A DNA stretch of 64,000 bases from Adineta vaga (taxonomy: Eukaryota; Rotifera), in assembly GCA_021613535.1 (NCBI GenBank), contig CP075493.1, positions 13,516,001 to 13,580,000 of the forward strand, in the 5' to 3' direction. Position numbers and translations under genes: made by a program. Shown piece after piece: positions 9,775-23,807 of this stretch. Within the stretch, counting starts at the first letter, position 1. Each line of letters opens with the position of its first letter. A model generated the notes under the pieces. That model was given only the letters and a program-made list of their open reading frames with translations, was not told the DNA's origin and searched no databases.

Positions 9775-10948
9775 TTACGTAATTGTAATGTTGACGATTG
9801 TCATTCCTGAACAACAGAGATAGTTAGTTAACCAAAAACTAATAACATACGTATCACCGACAACTGTTGAAAATGTTTGACTGATTGTATCACCATAGAA
9901 TGCGCACCGATCGTAATAGTAATAATCTCCTGTTTTCGCATACTGATTATCGTGATAAGCCGTTCCTGTATTGATGAGACCACACGAGCCTGAATAATTC
10001 CATGCAGTTAAGCTGCCTGATTCGAATCCTCCATTGATGATTATTTGTGTTAAACCATGATACACATTGACCTCATCTAACATCCAACCTCCTAAATCAT
10101 GTCGAAAAAAGAACGACAATGTTACTGATGCCTTATTAGCTATCCAAGTATATGCATAACAATTGTAAGCTGGATAGTTGGATGATGATGGATTTGTAAC
10201 GCTAAAGAGCATACCACTCGATCTTGATTGAGATGCACATGGCGGAGTAGCCGTCACTAAATCAAAAGTAATATATTCAACAGTAGCATTGCATATAAAG
10301 ACCGGTCCGAATATCCGACTGTGAACTTGGATCTTTCTCTTCAACTGAAGTCTTCTAACGCATAACTTATAGTTCTGAACGAATCGCACACGATCGAAGG
10401 TGTAGGGTTAGAGATACGACTAAATATTCGAAATAAAAATACTCTACCTGTTGTTGTTGCTGTCGTAACACTGAACATCATAGAGAATGTGTGTGTACTT
10501 TGTTCTGTGCCGGTTATTATAGTTGACTTTGTCGATGTTATTGTTAGATCGGTTGTTACAGTTGAAGAACATGTAGGAAAAGATTCTAAAAGGAGAACAT
10601 GAATTTATATATTCTTTTGTTTTATCATGAAAGAAACATCATACCATAATTTTTCTTGCAACAAATAACTGTTGCAGAAGTATTTTCCGTTGATTTTATT
10701 GAGTCTTTTCCACACAGTTCTGCAAACATTGAACATATGTTTTTATTTTTGAAATAAACCGCTGTTTGGCAATAATAATCATTATGGCATGTTCGAATAC
10801 AATCATTGATTGATGATTGATTTGCTAATGAATTATTACCAATGGAAGAACAGGAGATATTCGATTGATAAATTGATTGTCGATGAAGTTCAACAATTAT
10901 AAGAGAATTTACTGCAGGAAATAGTAAATAAATCAAAATCGTAAACAT
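9775..10948 (-). CDS. Secreted PAN/Apple-like, Thr-rich protein with C-terminal NGGFE-type domain
   Basis: Exons: 10948-10645, 10585-10448 and probably 10325-9775; together 993 nt, 330 residues. The N-terminus is a signal peptide, followed by a Cys-patterned PAN/Apple-like region (CIRTCHNDYYCQ and several further Cys). Exon 2 is a Thr/Ser-rich mucin-like linker. The last exon carries paired Cys and the motif NGGFESGSLTAW, typical of extracellular jelly-roll or carbohydrate-binding-like domains. The last join is uncertain. The only acceptor giving the right phase (at 10326) has a poor pyrimidine tract and implies a 122-bp intron, longer than the 59-bp first one. Without it, this would be two pieces or a damaged gene. 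Function is probably glycan or surface binding, by inference. Confidence 0.6.
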
Positions 10949-11967
10949 CTTTTCTGTTGTTGTAATGAAATATTCACTCTGTTCTTATAAGAATTTAAAC
11001 AGAATAAAATGTATGCGTCAACATCTTTATTGTTATAGTTCTGCAGAAAAGTAAATAATTCACCGAAGGTATTTGGTAAAATAAAAATCTATAAACTTGT
11101 CTTTTAAGAAAATGTTTTGTTTCAACATGCTAGCATTTTCTTCGATTATAAATCAATTTATTCTCAAAATTCAGGGCTCTGACAAAGATGTCATGATGTT
11201 GGAGAGAAATAAACGCTTAGTTTATTGTTGTTTTAAATGCTTAGTGTGATCTTTTGAAAGATAGGATCTTATTGCTGAAAGGATAACGTGAATGAATACT
11301 GGGATGAGATACGTTTGTGTAAAAAAAATCAAACATTTTCAATAAGAGAAAAATAATTATGAAGACACAATTTTTTGATTGTATTAACCAATTTATATGT
11401 TACTGAAGAAATTTAATATACATCGCCGGAGGATGCGAATATAAGAATCTAATCCTTTCTCAGTCTAAATCTCGCATATCATATATATAATATAAAGCGA
11501 TAGCACAAGTACAGCACATTGCATAATTATACTCTTCATTTTTAAGATTAGTACCGTTCCTCTTTGTTATTTCAGGTTTTTTTAACCAAACGCGCACTTA
11601 TTTTTTTTCTGTATTTAGATAAAGATCTCTTTGCTGTGTTAGATGAGCTTAGTACAAGACATTTTATTATCGTTGTATAGACGGTGAGTTTAACATGGAA
11701 TTTGTTTCGGTAGTAATCTAAATAAATGCAATTTCCACAAATAGAAACGCCATCTTCAAAATTTAACTATTCTTTCGACTTTGAATATGGATAGGAAAAT
11801 ATTTGTGAGAACGGATCTGGATTTTATTTCTACTTTTTTCTTTTGCTGATTATTTTTCACCATCTCAAGAAGACAAATGTATTACATTATAGATTGAGTA
11901 ATTTATTTAAGAAAAAACATAAGTAAAAAGATCATAGTTAAATGTATAGCTTCAGTGTCTTATGGAT
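10949..11967. other. Intergenic, no gene seen
   Basis: AT-rich spacer of about 1 kb between two minus-strand genes. It should contain the promoter of the PAN-like gene and the 3' end region of the M28 peptidase gene. No ORF, repeat or RNA gene is apparent. Confidence 0.4.
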
Positions 11968-13665
11968 TCAAAATAAATCAGGATCATTGTAGATCCAAGT
12001 TTGTTGTTGTTTGTTGGCTAACTCGCTAACATTTGATCGACCTTGTGGATAAAGCCATTTTTCTAAAGTATTCAATCGTCCCAAATATTCAATAGCATAA
12101 GCAGCTGCTTGAACTGCCTTTTCATATGCAAATGGATTGACATTAGTAATTCGATCACATTGTTGATGATAACATGAATCGTAAGCAACATTTGCTAATC
12201 CAGCATTTCCTATGCCTAATACTGCTGTATATTGATCTCGTTCACTTGCTGATTTGATACCATTTGCTCCAGTATTTACTCCACCAGCAACAATACCTCG
12301 AACTAAAAATGGTACGAAATCACTACCACCTCCAATACCTGATTGAGTCCATGAAAGTTTCTTTTGATCAAACCATTTCTGAAATAATTCCGTGATTCTA
12401 ACGGTTCCTGGTAAAGCTTGTGCAGGTGTTCCAGGTGGTGATACAAAACTATCAAGAATACCAAAATTAAAATTAGAAGAAGCTAACATATCATAATTAA
12501 AATAGACTAAATAATCTTGTAAACGTCCATTTTCAATCGTAGCACTTGACAAAGCAGCTTGTTCAACGTGATAAGTAGAACCAAGAAGACCAAGTTCTTC
12601 TGCTCCCCACCAACAGAATCGAACACGATATTGATATGGCAAGTAATTTGTGGATGATGTTTGTAGAAGATGAGCTAAACCAAGTGCTAATACTAAGTTA
12701 CCAATTGTACCACTTCCTACGCGGTCGATAAGATTAGTAAAAAAAGCTCTACATTGTCTTATAGAAACGCTTACCATTATCATTGATTCCACTTCCATCT
12801 AATACACCATCACTATGTGCACCAACAACAATGGTTTTTGTTTTATCACCTGTTGGTGTATCAGCACAAATATTTCCAATACCTTCTGCATGACTTACAT
12901 TAACTTTCATCAGAACACCTGCATTCATAGTTGTATCTAATGCTGCCTTAACTAATTCCATTCCAAGATTATACGATAGAAAATAACTTGGTATCGTTGA
13001 ATTCATATGACCTCTTATATTTTAATAAGCTTGAAAACGATCTGATGCTGTTCCATCATTATAAATCAATAGACCTTTCACTTGATATTTTTCTGCTAAT
13101 TGAGATTTTTCCGGAAATGTGCAATCACCAGTTTAACTAAAGCAATTGAATCTTTTGCTGATACGCTATTCCAATCAGTATCTCGACAACCAAGATTTGG
13201 AATAGAAACTAATCGAATGAATGAGTCGAAATGAATACTTGGCGAAAATAGAATATGAGTGAAATTCGACAAATAGACATAATTGTCAATCATACCATTG
13301 ATTCGCGATTGTAATTGTGGTGTGCCCTCAACAATACAATTGGGAAGCTGAAAATATTCATGTCGAATAAAAAAATTTGTATTTTGTTTCAACTGTTCAG
13401 TTATATAATCAAGCGTTTCATTGAATCCTTGAGTTCCTATGGCTCTTGTACCATTACTTCGATCAGCAATGACTTGAAGTTGTTCTAAATGTTTCATAAG
13501 ATCATCAAATTTGATCTGTTCAACAAATGAGCAGGATTCATTATTATGAATATTCTTATTTGAATTTAAATAATTAATAATTACACCTATGATAGATGCA
13601 TTAAGAGCAATGGCGATGATAGAAAATAGAATAAATAATCCAGAAAGAATGTAAAATAGTTTCAT
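11968..13665 (-). pseudogene. M28-family zinc aminopeptidase gene with a frameshift and a stop
   Basis: Two exons, 13665-12775 and 12716-11968 (58-bp GT-AG intron). The encoded protein has an N-terminal membrane/signal segment, a PA-like domain (DCTFPEKSQLAEKYQVKG) and an M28 peptidase domain. The metal-site motifs are AHSD, GINDNG(S), WGAEELGLLGS, NYDM and CYHQQCD. M28 enzymes of this type remove N-terminal residues outside the cell or in secretory compartments. Two lesions lie in exon 1: one base is missing near 13128 (the codon for Gly before DCTF is short by one base) and TAA stands at 13024-13022 where a sense codon is expected. Spliced length is 1640 nt, one short of a multiple of three. 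All catalytic motifs survive, so this is either a young pseudogene or an assembly error plus a real stop. Confidence 0.8.
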
Positions 13666-14212
13666 TCGAATAAGAGGACTTTGAATGATATCAATATAAA
13701 ATCTTCGTTACAAGTGACAAAAATGTATATTACTTTACATAATTATAAATGTTTCTTATCAAATAAAATTGAAAGAAAAGTCGATTTTATTACTTCACTT
13801 CAAATACAATCGATTTTATTTTCAGCTAGTATTCTTTAAAAGTCCTTTAAGCAAATATTAACTATATGATGAGTCATGCTATTAATAGAGGTATAAGAAA
13901 TTTGTTGATCTAAAATCAAGACTATATGTTTATAGATAATAATCATTTTGATGTTGGTAATTGCATTTAATTAATAAATTCTGTTTAATTTTACTACACT
14001 TCAATTGTCCGTATTCTCCATTTTAGATTTCTAAACGGTTCATAGAATGTTGTGACATCTATCTCAGAATTATGATTTGGTGGTTCCAAGTTCTCATATC
14101 TTACGTTGTTTGGGCTTTTTCCCAGTGCTGATAATTCTGATCTAGTACATATATTGCTGAGTTACCATCATATTTTGAGAGAACTTTAAAGATATCAATG
14201 CAATTTGATTAG
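13666..14212. other. Intergenic / divergent promoter and 5' leader
   Basis: Separates the leftward M28 gene from the rightward giant gene. The right end is probably transcribed leader: it ends in a donor (AG|GTAAGTTT) at 14213 and contains a tiny upstream frame ATG CAA TTT GAT TAG at 14199-14213 just before (and overlapping) that donor. Nothing else is recognisable. Confidence 0.4.
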
Positions 14213-14312
14213 GTAAGTTTTAATAAGAAGTTCGTAAAAAGGTTATACTGTGATTATTAATAAAACTTCGTTAAAATTTTTTACCGTTAGTTCTATTGCT
14301 TTGATTTTACAG
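14213..14312 (+). other. Probable 5' UTR intron of the DUF3638 gene
   Basis: A consensus donor GTAAGTTT at 14213 and an acceptor TTTGATTTTACAG ending at 14312 bracket 100 bp. The ATG begins directly after the acceptor. The intron is inferred from splice signals only. Confidence 0.5.
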
Positions 14313-17300
14313 ATGTTTTCGACAAGTTTTCGTTTTGCGTCTTCTTATGACGATTATGGTACATTGAATTCACAAGAAGTAGATGAATCAATTCTAAATC
14401 ATCTATTTCTTCCTCATGGATTATCGTCTTCAGCAAGTGGCGATCATTTAATTCAATCTGACCATCAGAATGAATACAAACTACTTCAGTGTATGTATGA
14501 TTATCTGAAATCTTTGGTTGAAAAAAATGAATTACCAATCTTTTCAATCCTCAAAACCTGTACGGAACGTTGGTCGACCATACAAAATACGAAAAAGTGC
14601 TCTGTTTCACTTTTACAGTCTACTATACAAACATTATCGCCAGGTGATGTATTTCCCCTATATTTTTATGCTCAAAATGCCGCAATTTTGGTTGAAATTG
14701 AAGAAGATTCTCCTTATCAACCGTTGATATCATCATGGCAAGTCTTATTACCAACAGAAACTATCACATCATCACTTGAATCGCATCTTTCTTGTTTTCC
14801 TGTTCCTATGTTTCGCTTGCCTGATCGATGTCAACTATTATCCACTGTACATTGTGAATTGCTTGTGGAATTTATGAATAATACAATTGAACATTCAAAA
14901 TCTCAGAAAGCATCGTACACATTCGATGAAACTCGAGAAGTACCTATATCACATTATGTATGTCGATGGTGGACCACACATTTTCAAGGTGTTCAAATCG
15001 ATAATCAAACAAATACATCCGTTTCATTTAAGAAGAAACATCGTGATCAAATTCGATATAAAAATTCAGCATATCCTTTTCGACGATCAGGTTTATGGAT
15101 GACTATGAAAGTTGTCTTTCAAAAGATTCTAACAAAAAGTTTCGGAAAGTTAGGTACTGTAGTTTATAAATTACTTATTACTGGTTTCTTAACTTATTTC
15201 CTCTATACGAAACAATAACAAGTGAAAACTTGGATATCAACTGATCTTCTTATACATTGTCTTCGAAAGATCGCACGACGATTGAACAAAATTGATGTTT
15301 TGTTATCAGCGATTGACTCGAGCGATTTAAATCCATGGATACAAAATTTAAAAGAAGAAATAAAACAGAAAATTGATAGTATGACTCCGAATTTGGATTG
15401 GCAAAAATCTATCGAGAAAGGTGAAAAAGAAAATATGCTAAAAGTTCAACTGGATCCTAATCCGTTAGAAATCTATCAGCATACATGTCAGAAATTGAAG
15501 GCTTACCTCAAAAAGAATCATTCTAATACTTCGAGCACATATTCATATGATAGATACGATTATAATGATCGATCATCAACTGGTATTAATCATGAAGATG
15601 ATACTTTACCTCGAGTTTCTGATTTAATCAATTACGAGAATGATGTTACAGGTATAGCATTGGCACGTATTGAAATTTGGATACAATTCTGTTTGGAAAA
15701 ATGGATCAATCATTCGTTACTATTAACAAACAAAGACACATGTTTCGAAGATCTACAATCTTTTTACGAAGATTACCAACGTGCCGCTTTAAATTTCTAT
15801 TATTCAAACAATGAATCAACTGATCCAATCGGTTACAGTCGTTTTATTTTAGCATCATTGTCAGTCATAAGATTGATGCATTTAAAACTATGTGAAGATC
15901 CACGATTCGAACGATTGAAACTTCATGCCATTCGAATTCCTAATCTTTTGAATCTATTCGAATTCTTAATCTTACCCAATCGTGATGATATGATTCGAGC
16001 ACGAGAATTATATGATTACTTTTTAGAATTTAGTGAAAAATCATATCCTGATCTTTTAAGTAATATTGATTCATCAAATGCTTTCGGTGTTCATTTTACT
16101 GAAAACTCAGTGGAAATCAACAAAAAATTGCAAGAAATTCAAGAACAAGTTGAACAAGACAAGAAAGATAAAATCGAAGAAATAAACAATGCCAAAGAAA
16201 AATATGAACAACTTATGGAAAAAGTCAATGATCTTAAATGTGAATGTGAACCGCTTGTTTATTATAAAAAATGTAATCGATGTACCATGATAAAAGAAGC
16301 AGATAATATAAAAGTTGCTATATATGAATGTCCAATACCATCCGAACGACAGAGTGCTTTAGCTGTTATGTTTGAATTGCAAATGCCAAAAGAAATTCGA
16401 TGTTATCGAGATATACTTTGGCAATTTATTAATCGTCCCAAACCAAATCCTTCGAATAGTATGCATGAATGGCTAAGCACTCGTCCTCATCAAAGTAAAT
16501 TGAGACAATACTTCAATGGTTCACATAATTGTAAAATAAAGTTAGTATCTCAAACTAAATCAATATCGGAAAGTCATTATTCAGTACCACGACACATTAT
16601 GTCAACATCTTTGGAAGAATTCTTCTATGAGAATAGTTTAAAAATTCAAATATCTCCGAATAAAATAAATGAATTTCAAGATGAATGTCAAACATTGACA
16701 CCTAAACTCTCTGATTCAAATTACAAAAATTTACAATTTTCTATTAATAATACAGGATTTGTACAAAATCAAGTCATCGCTGAACTATCAAAATGTTCAT
16801 TGAAACTGAAATTAGCAGAGTTTATTGAATATGGTTCATTCCGTTCTGGTCATCGTTTACAATGGTGGAATCTTCTGAGTATTCTTGAATTAGATTCATT
16901 ATCTATGGATGAAGAAAGTGTTGTCATACTCATAGCACATGCACTTTTACAATATGGTCCAGTTACAAAAAATCGACAATCATTGATTTGTTCATGGTGC
17001 CCAGAATCACATCAACAATTGTTGGAAGATCATTTTCTCGATGAATTAATGACAAGATTGGATCGTCATTTGAAAGATTGTGAATGTAATTGGCAAAATG
17101 AATTGATATTAGTTATTATAACTATGATTGTAATGAGAATGTTTACGATATGTAATTTAACACGAAAAGAACAGATGGCAAATTTAGTTTTAAAATGTCG
17201 TAAAACAGGTGAAAAATGGATTCAACTTATCTCGGAAACTATTCAAACTTCATCTTCATCAGATTCCAATATGATGAATGGTTTACGTGATAAAATCATT

Positions 17301-20300
17301 GTTATTGGTGCGACGCATCTCCTAACATATTCAATATATACAGATAGTAGTAATAAGTTAGTACTCACAAATAAAGATGTTATTTCTCTATTGATTATAG
17401 CAACAACTATGCATGACAATAGTATTTTAAACAAGAAAACAGTTCATACAAGTATATTTATGAGAAATTTAATGCGTTATAGTGAATATGTATTGTTATC
17501 AATTCATCCAATCATTAGTAAACTACTTGAAGAAAGTTCTTATGAAAGTTTAAATGAATTTTGTGCTATTCATTGGGCAGTTGTACGAACTAAAGGTGCA
17601 ATGAATGGTAAATGGAAAAAAAGAAATAAAGATATATATGACGGTTGGTATGATGGTGAATATGAATCGAATAAACTATCAATTGATTGTTTACAAGGAA
17701 GATTTTTTGTCAATAAGGTGACCATTGGTTTCTTACCCAATAAAATTACTTCAGATGAACTATTTCGTCGCGTATTTGGTACACATATTTTTGAAGTACA
17801 GGCGTCAGAATCTCAAGACAGTTACTTTTCAAAACATGGACATCATGCTAATGAACAAGTTCACTATGAATTTTCATATAAGGATGAATATTATGGAAAT
17901 CGACGATTATTAGTATATGAACGACACATAACGACAAATGATAAGTTTGAATTGATTCCTTCCACTTGTTTCGAAGCAGAACTACCTGATATTTTCGTTT
18001 CGAACTACAGTCATTGGTGGAATGAAAAGAAAAAGATATTACGATTGCGACCTATTCATTTTCAAGATTTCAATTTTTTGAATGATACGTCCTACATATT
18101 ATCAATCAAAGAAGGAATTATTACAACGTGTAATACTGAAAACAAACAACATTTAATTAATCGGTCATCATCCTTTTTTCAAAATTTATTTCAAAAATAT
18201 TTTATTCGTCTCGACGATGAATCGTACGTTTATATGTTAAGAGAGAAAGATTCTATTCACATTCATCTATCTCGATTAAGCATCGCGTTCAAATATGATT
18301 GTCATAAACATATAATAACTTCTCGAGAATATTCTGACATGTATATCGACGGAGATCAATGTTTTGGAACACTGACAGGTCTGAAATCAGGACTTCTTCT
18401 ATCGCCAATCGCAACAACTACTAACGAAAATAAAAATTATCTCTCCCGAAAATTAATCGTTTCTTTTGGGCAAGTACAGGCAATCAAGAGTTCGTATCAA
18501 AATCATCAAACTGTGACTGTCGAACGAAAATCACTGCCATCATCATTCATCCATCAATATTTTGTTTTTGTTTTGAATGATCGATTACGAATTCTTCAAC
18601 CAACGGACAGTCCAACAGGTTGGCTCTATCTAGCATTACTACATGCTATGACTTCGCATCCATTACCAGATCGATATACAGGAATGACTGGTATGGAACG
18701 TGCATTTCAATTATTATATTCGGCAGGCTGTTGGTCTGATCAACCTTATGATTCAATCACTCGAAGTATTCTTTTTCAAATTGCAACCATTTCACCTAAA
18801 GTCAATTTCTATCCAGAACATATCACTTGTATGGCAAAAATCGATTGGAATGAGAATAGTTTACCGTACTCAATGCAACATTTTGGTTATTATTTAATAG
18901 TGAAAAAATTAGTCGAGACAAGTGAAGAATGGAATTTCATGCATCCATTACTTGTTTCGAATGATGAATTACAAAACCTCTTTCAAAGTAAAAAGTATAA
19001 TGAAAAACTATTGGGTAAACTCTACTGGGACTATCGGGATTTATACAACCCCACAGCACAATTATCAGAACAGATGGAAAAAGAAATTCGTTATACAAAT
19101 TCAACGCAACCATATCAACCGATCTGTGAGAATTCTTCATATTCAACAAACTACACATCTCGTCGTCTTGTAGATCACCTGTATGCTAGTGGAGATGTCA
19201 ATCTAAAAGATAGTAAAGAATTCAGATGTTTTCCTTTATCTCGATGGTTGAAAGATGAATATCAACTGAAACATATTTGGATAGGTTTATTTAAATTTGC
19301 CGAAGAGTTAACAGCGCTTGAAGGTGATGATCGAAAAAATGAGATTGACAGATTTGAAATGTTACTAGATTTTCTACATTACATCTCCGGTAAATGTTCA
19401 AGTGAACCGTTTTATTTACAAATGCTGAAATCTATATTAACAGTACCAACTCTAACAGTAAGATCTGTCCCGTACCCAGCATTTACTGGATATGAAAACA
19501 TTCAAGAAACTTCAGTTCAATCTCATAGAATCTATCTAGGAAAAATGGGTCATTATAAACGGGCGATAGTTTTTCGAGAAATTCAAGATTGCTTCAACAA
19601 AATTACTACTTATGAAAATAAAAATCTACCGGATATGCATCAACTAACTCGTCAAGCGAATAAAATCAACAGATTACTACAATCTTGGCGAGAGAATGCC
19701 AAACTTCGTTTGCTTTTAGACAATATTCAAAATCATTTTCGTTTTATTACAATTGTCCAATTGAACAGCAAATTGTCTGTAAGTCCTCAAAGATTTGAAT
19801 TCGAATCATTTCAACAACATTATCAAGTTCATGTCACTATGATAGATACGCTCATTGATAAAAAATCGATTGAAAACGCACAAACAAAATTTTTGCAGTC
19901 TCATTTGAATTATTTTATTAAACCAACCATGTGTGTTCCAGTCATTACTGAAAAGAAAGCATTCCCAGAGGAAATTTTTCTATCAACTGATTCTCAAGTG
20001 AATCCTCTCAGTGATATTAACAGTTATTTTAAAAAGCATTTAACTGAAAGTTGGAACAAATTTAATTTAACCGAAGAATATCAACAAGAGTTTCCATCAC
20101 TCGACGAAATCAAACAATTTCTTAATTCGTTTCGACATCAATCCATACAATTTTGGGATGAATTAGTAAAATCTATTACAACAGCAAATGATTTGTTGGT
20201 GAAAACGGGTCTAGTCGTACGAATCTTACCAACGACTATGATTTCTATTTTTCAACAAATATGGCTAAATGAAAATAATTCGAATGTCTTACTCTTACAT

Positions 20301-23300
20301 CTCACACATGATCAATGTATACTACTTGGTGGTATAATGGTTAATTGGATTGTAGAACAACAGATTGAAAGAGCATTAAACTTTGCCAATTTAGAAAAGT
20401 GGGAAGATTTTGAAAAAGAAATATTAAATGTACCGCATACTAATTGGATACCATCACAACATGTTCCATGGTTAATATTAGAACTTGAAATGAATATTAC
20501 AATTCGAGAAATACAAGTTCAAACAGCACGTCATATGATACAACCATCGTTGAATGAAAACAATTCTTCCGTACAAAATATTGTTATGCAATTGAATATG
20601 GGTGAAGGCAAAACGTCAGTTATTTTACCTATGTTAGCAGTTAGTTTATGCTCGTTATCTTCGAATTTAGTTCGTATTATTGTGTTGAAAGCATTATTTC
20701 CAATGAACTATCAATCATTACGATATAAATTAGGTGGTTTACTAAATCGACGTGTTATACCATTTTCATGTCGTCGTGACATGAATTTCAGTCATATACA
20801 AACGAATAAAATTTTTGATCGTCTCAAACAAGGAATGCACAATCTTGACATAGTATTAACATCACCCGAAGATATTTTATCTTTTGATCTACTTACAATA
20901 GATAAATGTCGTCGAAAAGAATATGATGTTGGTCGTTCAATGCTATCGATTCAGAGTTGGGTGAAAAAGTATGTTCGTGATGTTTTAGATGAATCTGATG
21001 AAATTCTGCATGTTAAATATCAATTAATTTATTCGATCGGTCGTCAACAACAAGTTGATGGAGGTATGGAACGTTGGAAAACTATTCAATACGTACTGAA
21101 TTTAGTCAAACAACACGCTGCCAACATTGCACAACAACATATGGATGATGTTTTCTACACAGCACCTAAACGGCAAAGTAGCTTCCCAGAATTTCGTCTC
21201 CTAAATCACGAATCATATCCTGAATTATGTCGAAGAATAGCAAATGATTGGATTGATCAAAAAAGTTATCGACAATTAGATCAACAACATATCTTATCAT
21301 TTATATTGAATACAAATTCTTCTCTCGATGATCTGGACAATCAATTTCCTCAAAATACAATTCAGTTATTTTTGATCCTACGTGGTCTTCTATCATCTGA
21401 AGTCTTGTTTGTTGCTTTGAAAAAACGTTATCGTGTTAATTTTGGTATAAATCCAAATACGAAATTCAATCGTTTAATGGCTGTACCATTTCGGGCAAAG
21501 GACGTTGCAGCTGAAAATACAGAATTCGGACATCCAGATGTAGCTATTACTTTAACACTAATTTCTTATTACTATCAAGGTCTAACAGATTCACAAATGT
21601 ATCAATGTTTTAATCGTTTGAATCAAGATGAAAGTGAACCAGAAATGATCTATGATCAATGGATTTCATTAGAAGAGGAAACTGATATTATAGCAAGCAT
21701 AAAGCAATGGAAAAGAATCAATCTAAAAGATTATCAACAACGAACTCAATTACTCTTTCCTAGCTTACGATACAATATGTTAGTGATAAATTATTTTCTC
21801 AATCATTTTGTTTTTCCTCTCGAAGCAAAACAATTTCCTCAGAAATTAGTTGCTTCTGCTTGGGATCTATCGTCATCTATACGCGAGAAATTAATCACTG
21901 GATTTAGTGGTACAAATGATACTCAACTACTATTACCTGTTCATATTTGTCAATGTGATTTATCAGAACTTCAAAAAACGGATGCTATTGTTCTTAACAA
22001 TTTACTTTGTTCGGAAAATGATCATTATCAATATTTACCCATTGCTACGAACTCCAATGAAATTTTGAAACGAATTGTCATGAAAGAACCAATGATTCAA
22101 GTCATTCTCGATGTTGGTGCATTGTTCATAGATGGAACAAATCGTCAAATAGCTGTCAAATGGTTGGACTTATCGGATAAAATGAAAATTGATTATGTTG
22201 TGTATTTTGAATTAGATTCGATATTTGTTTGTAATCGTCAGTATCAACATCATGCTTTTGCGACATCACCTGCTAGTGAACGTCTTGATCGTTGTGTATT
22301 CTATTTAGATGAAATTCATACGAGAGGAACAGATTTTAAATTTCCAAATGATTTTAGAGCTGCTGTCACCTTAGGAAATGGTCTTACTAAGGATCGTTTA
22401 GTCCAAGCATGTATGCGAATGAGAAAATTAGGTAAACATCATTGGTTAAGTTTTTGGAGTTCAAACGAAGTTCACCAACAAATTCGAACAATCAAAAACA
22501 AGGCAATTTTACTGAATAATAAGAAAAATAACGACGAAAGAATTACTTTAACGGATATTCTCCGTTGGGTGTATGAAAATACTCAACAGGCGACTTGGGA
22601 TGGTCTACATCTTTGGGCAACACAAAGTTTAAGTTTTCAACGAAAACTGACTGCTTTTCAACTTATCGATTGGAAACAAGACGGAACATCATATACCAAC
22701 ACATTAATGGACAATATAGCTAAAGGATCGTTGGAAACTGAAGTCTTAGAATTGAAATCTATGTATGGCGTATCGAAAACATTCGAAACAATATCAGATA
22801 TTTATTCAGCTCGTTATGAACATTTCAATATTTTTTCTTCAATGGAAATTCATCAAGCTGTTTCCAAACGTTTACGTGATTATGGTGGTTCGAAAAAACT
22901 TTTGACACAGTTACTCGATGAAGAACAACAACGAGAATTAGAGCGAGAACAAGAATTAGAAGAAGAACGACAACAGAAACGTCCTTCACCGGTTCGTCCT
23001 GCTGAACCTCAATTACATGACGAAATTAAAGCCTTATGTAACGCACGTGATCCTATGCTGAATTTATCAAAATTAACTTCAGTATTTCATCCCATTGCTG
23101 ATGCATTTCTTGGTACTACGTTCTATCGTGAATGTCAACCACGTTGTTGGTCACAAAATCTTTGGGTTAGTGATGAATTCATACGTGTAATACAAACGCA
23201 GGGAGAACCGTTAGATCCTTTTTTGCGTCCATCACGATGGATTCTGATCTATCGGAATGAACATATTATTTTTGTCAGTCCCTTTGAAGCTAATTGGCTT

Positions 23301-23807
23301 ATGGGTCGCTTATATGATCTTTATCGTCAACAACCACTAGGAGAAGTACTCACAACCACTCTACGTCTAATATTACCACGAACTAAACGAGATCAATCAA
23401 TTCTCGTTGATACATCTACTTTAACAATTCCGCCGTCAAACATATCAAATCTTGGAGCTCTTTCTTTCCCAATTCCGATCGAATGGTTAGTGACTATGTT
23501 TATTTTTAATGGTACTCTATACTTTAAGACCACAGATGAACAAAAAGCCTACTGTCAATATCTAGGTATTTGTCCAAAGCCACGTACTGAGATTGAAGAA
23601 GACGCTTTTGAGAAGGGTTGGATCACTTTCGATGGATTCGTAGAAAAATCAGAATATGGCATTCTTTTACAACTGCAATCATGCAATTTCCGTACTAATC
23701 CGTTGGCATTCATTAGAAAATTAGTCGAAAATCGAAACAACACACATCCACCTCTTATATCTCATGTTGGTAGTATTCTTATAAACAATGTGAAACTTCC
23801 TGTCTAA
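14313..23807 (+). CDS. Giant DUF3638/DUF3645 ATPase-like protein, interrupted by one in-frame TAA
   Basis: One continuous frame of 3165 codons from ATG 14313, broken only by TAA at 15216-15218 (context CAA TAA CAA). The N-terminal part has the LNHLFLPHGL motif of the DUF6606-type head found on this family. Numbering the part after the stop from 15222, a Walker A-like GEGKTS lies at about residue 1794, LTSPEDILSF about 90 residues on, a DESDE Walker B-like motif at about 1923, and a DUF3645-type HTRGTD motif at about 2367. The HTRGTD motif is followed by LGNGLTKDRLVQACMRMRKLG. Together these resemble a superfamily 2-like ATPase core. Family members are about 3000 residues in fungi and other eukaryotes, with no settled function. 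No other lesion occurs in 8.6 kb after the stop. Reinitiation, readthrough, recent nonsense mutation or base error are all possible. Confidence 0.85.

Noticed and set aside
13096-13128. A 33-bp GT-AG intron that would remove the frame break in the M28 gene
   Set aside because: It would delete the conserved DCTFPEKSQLA text and is shorter than any credible intron; a missing base fits better.
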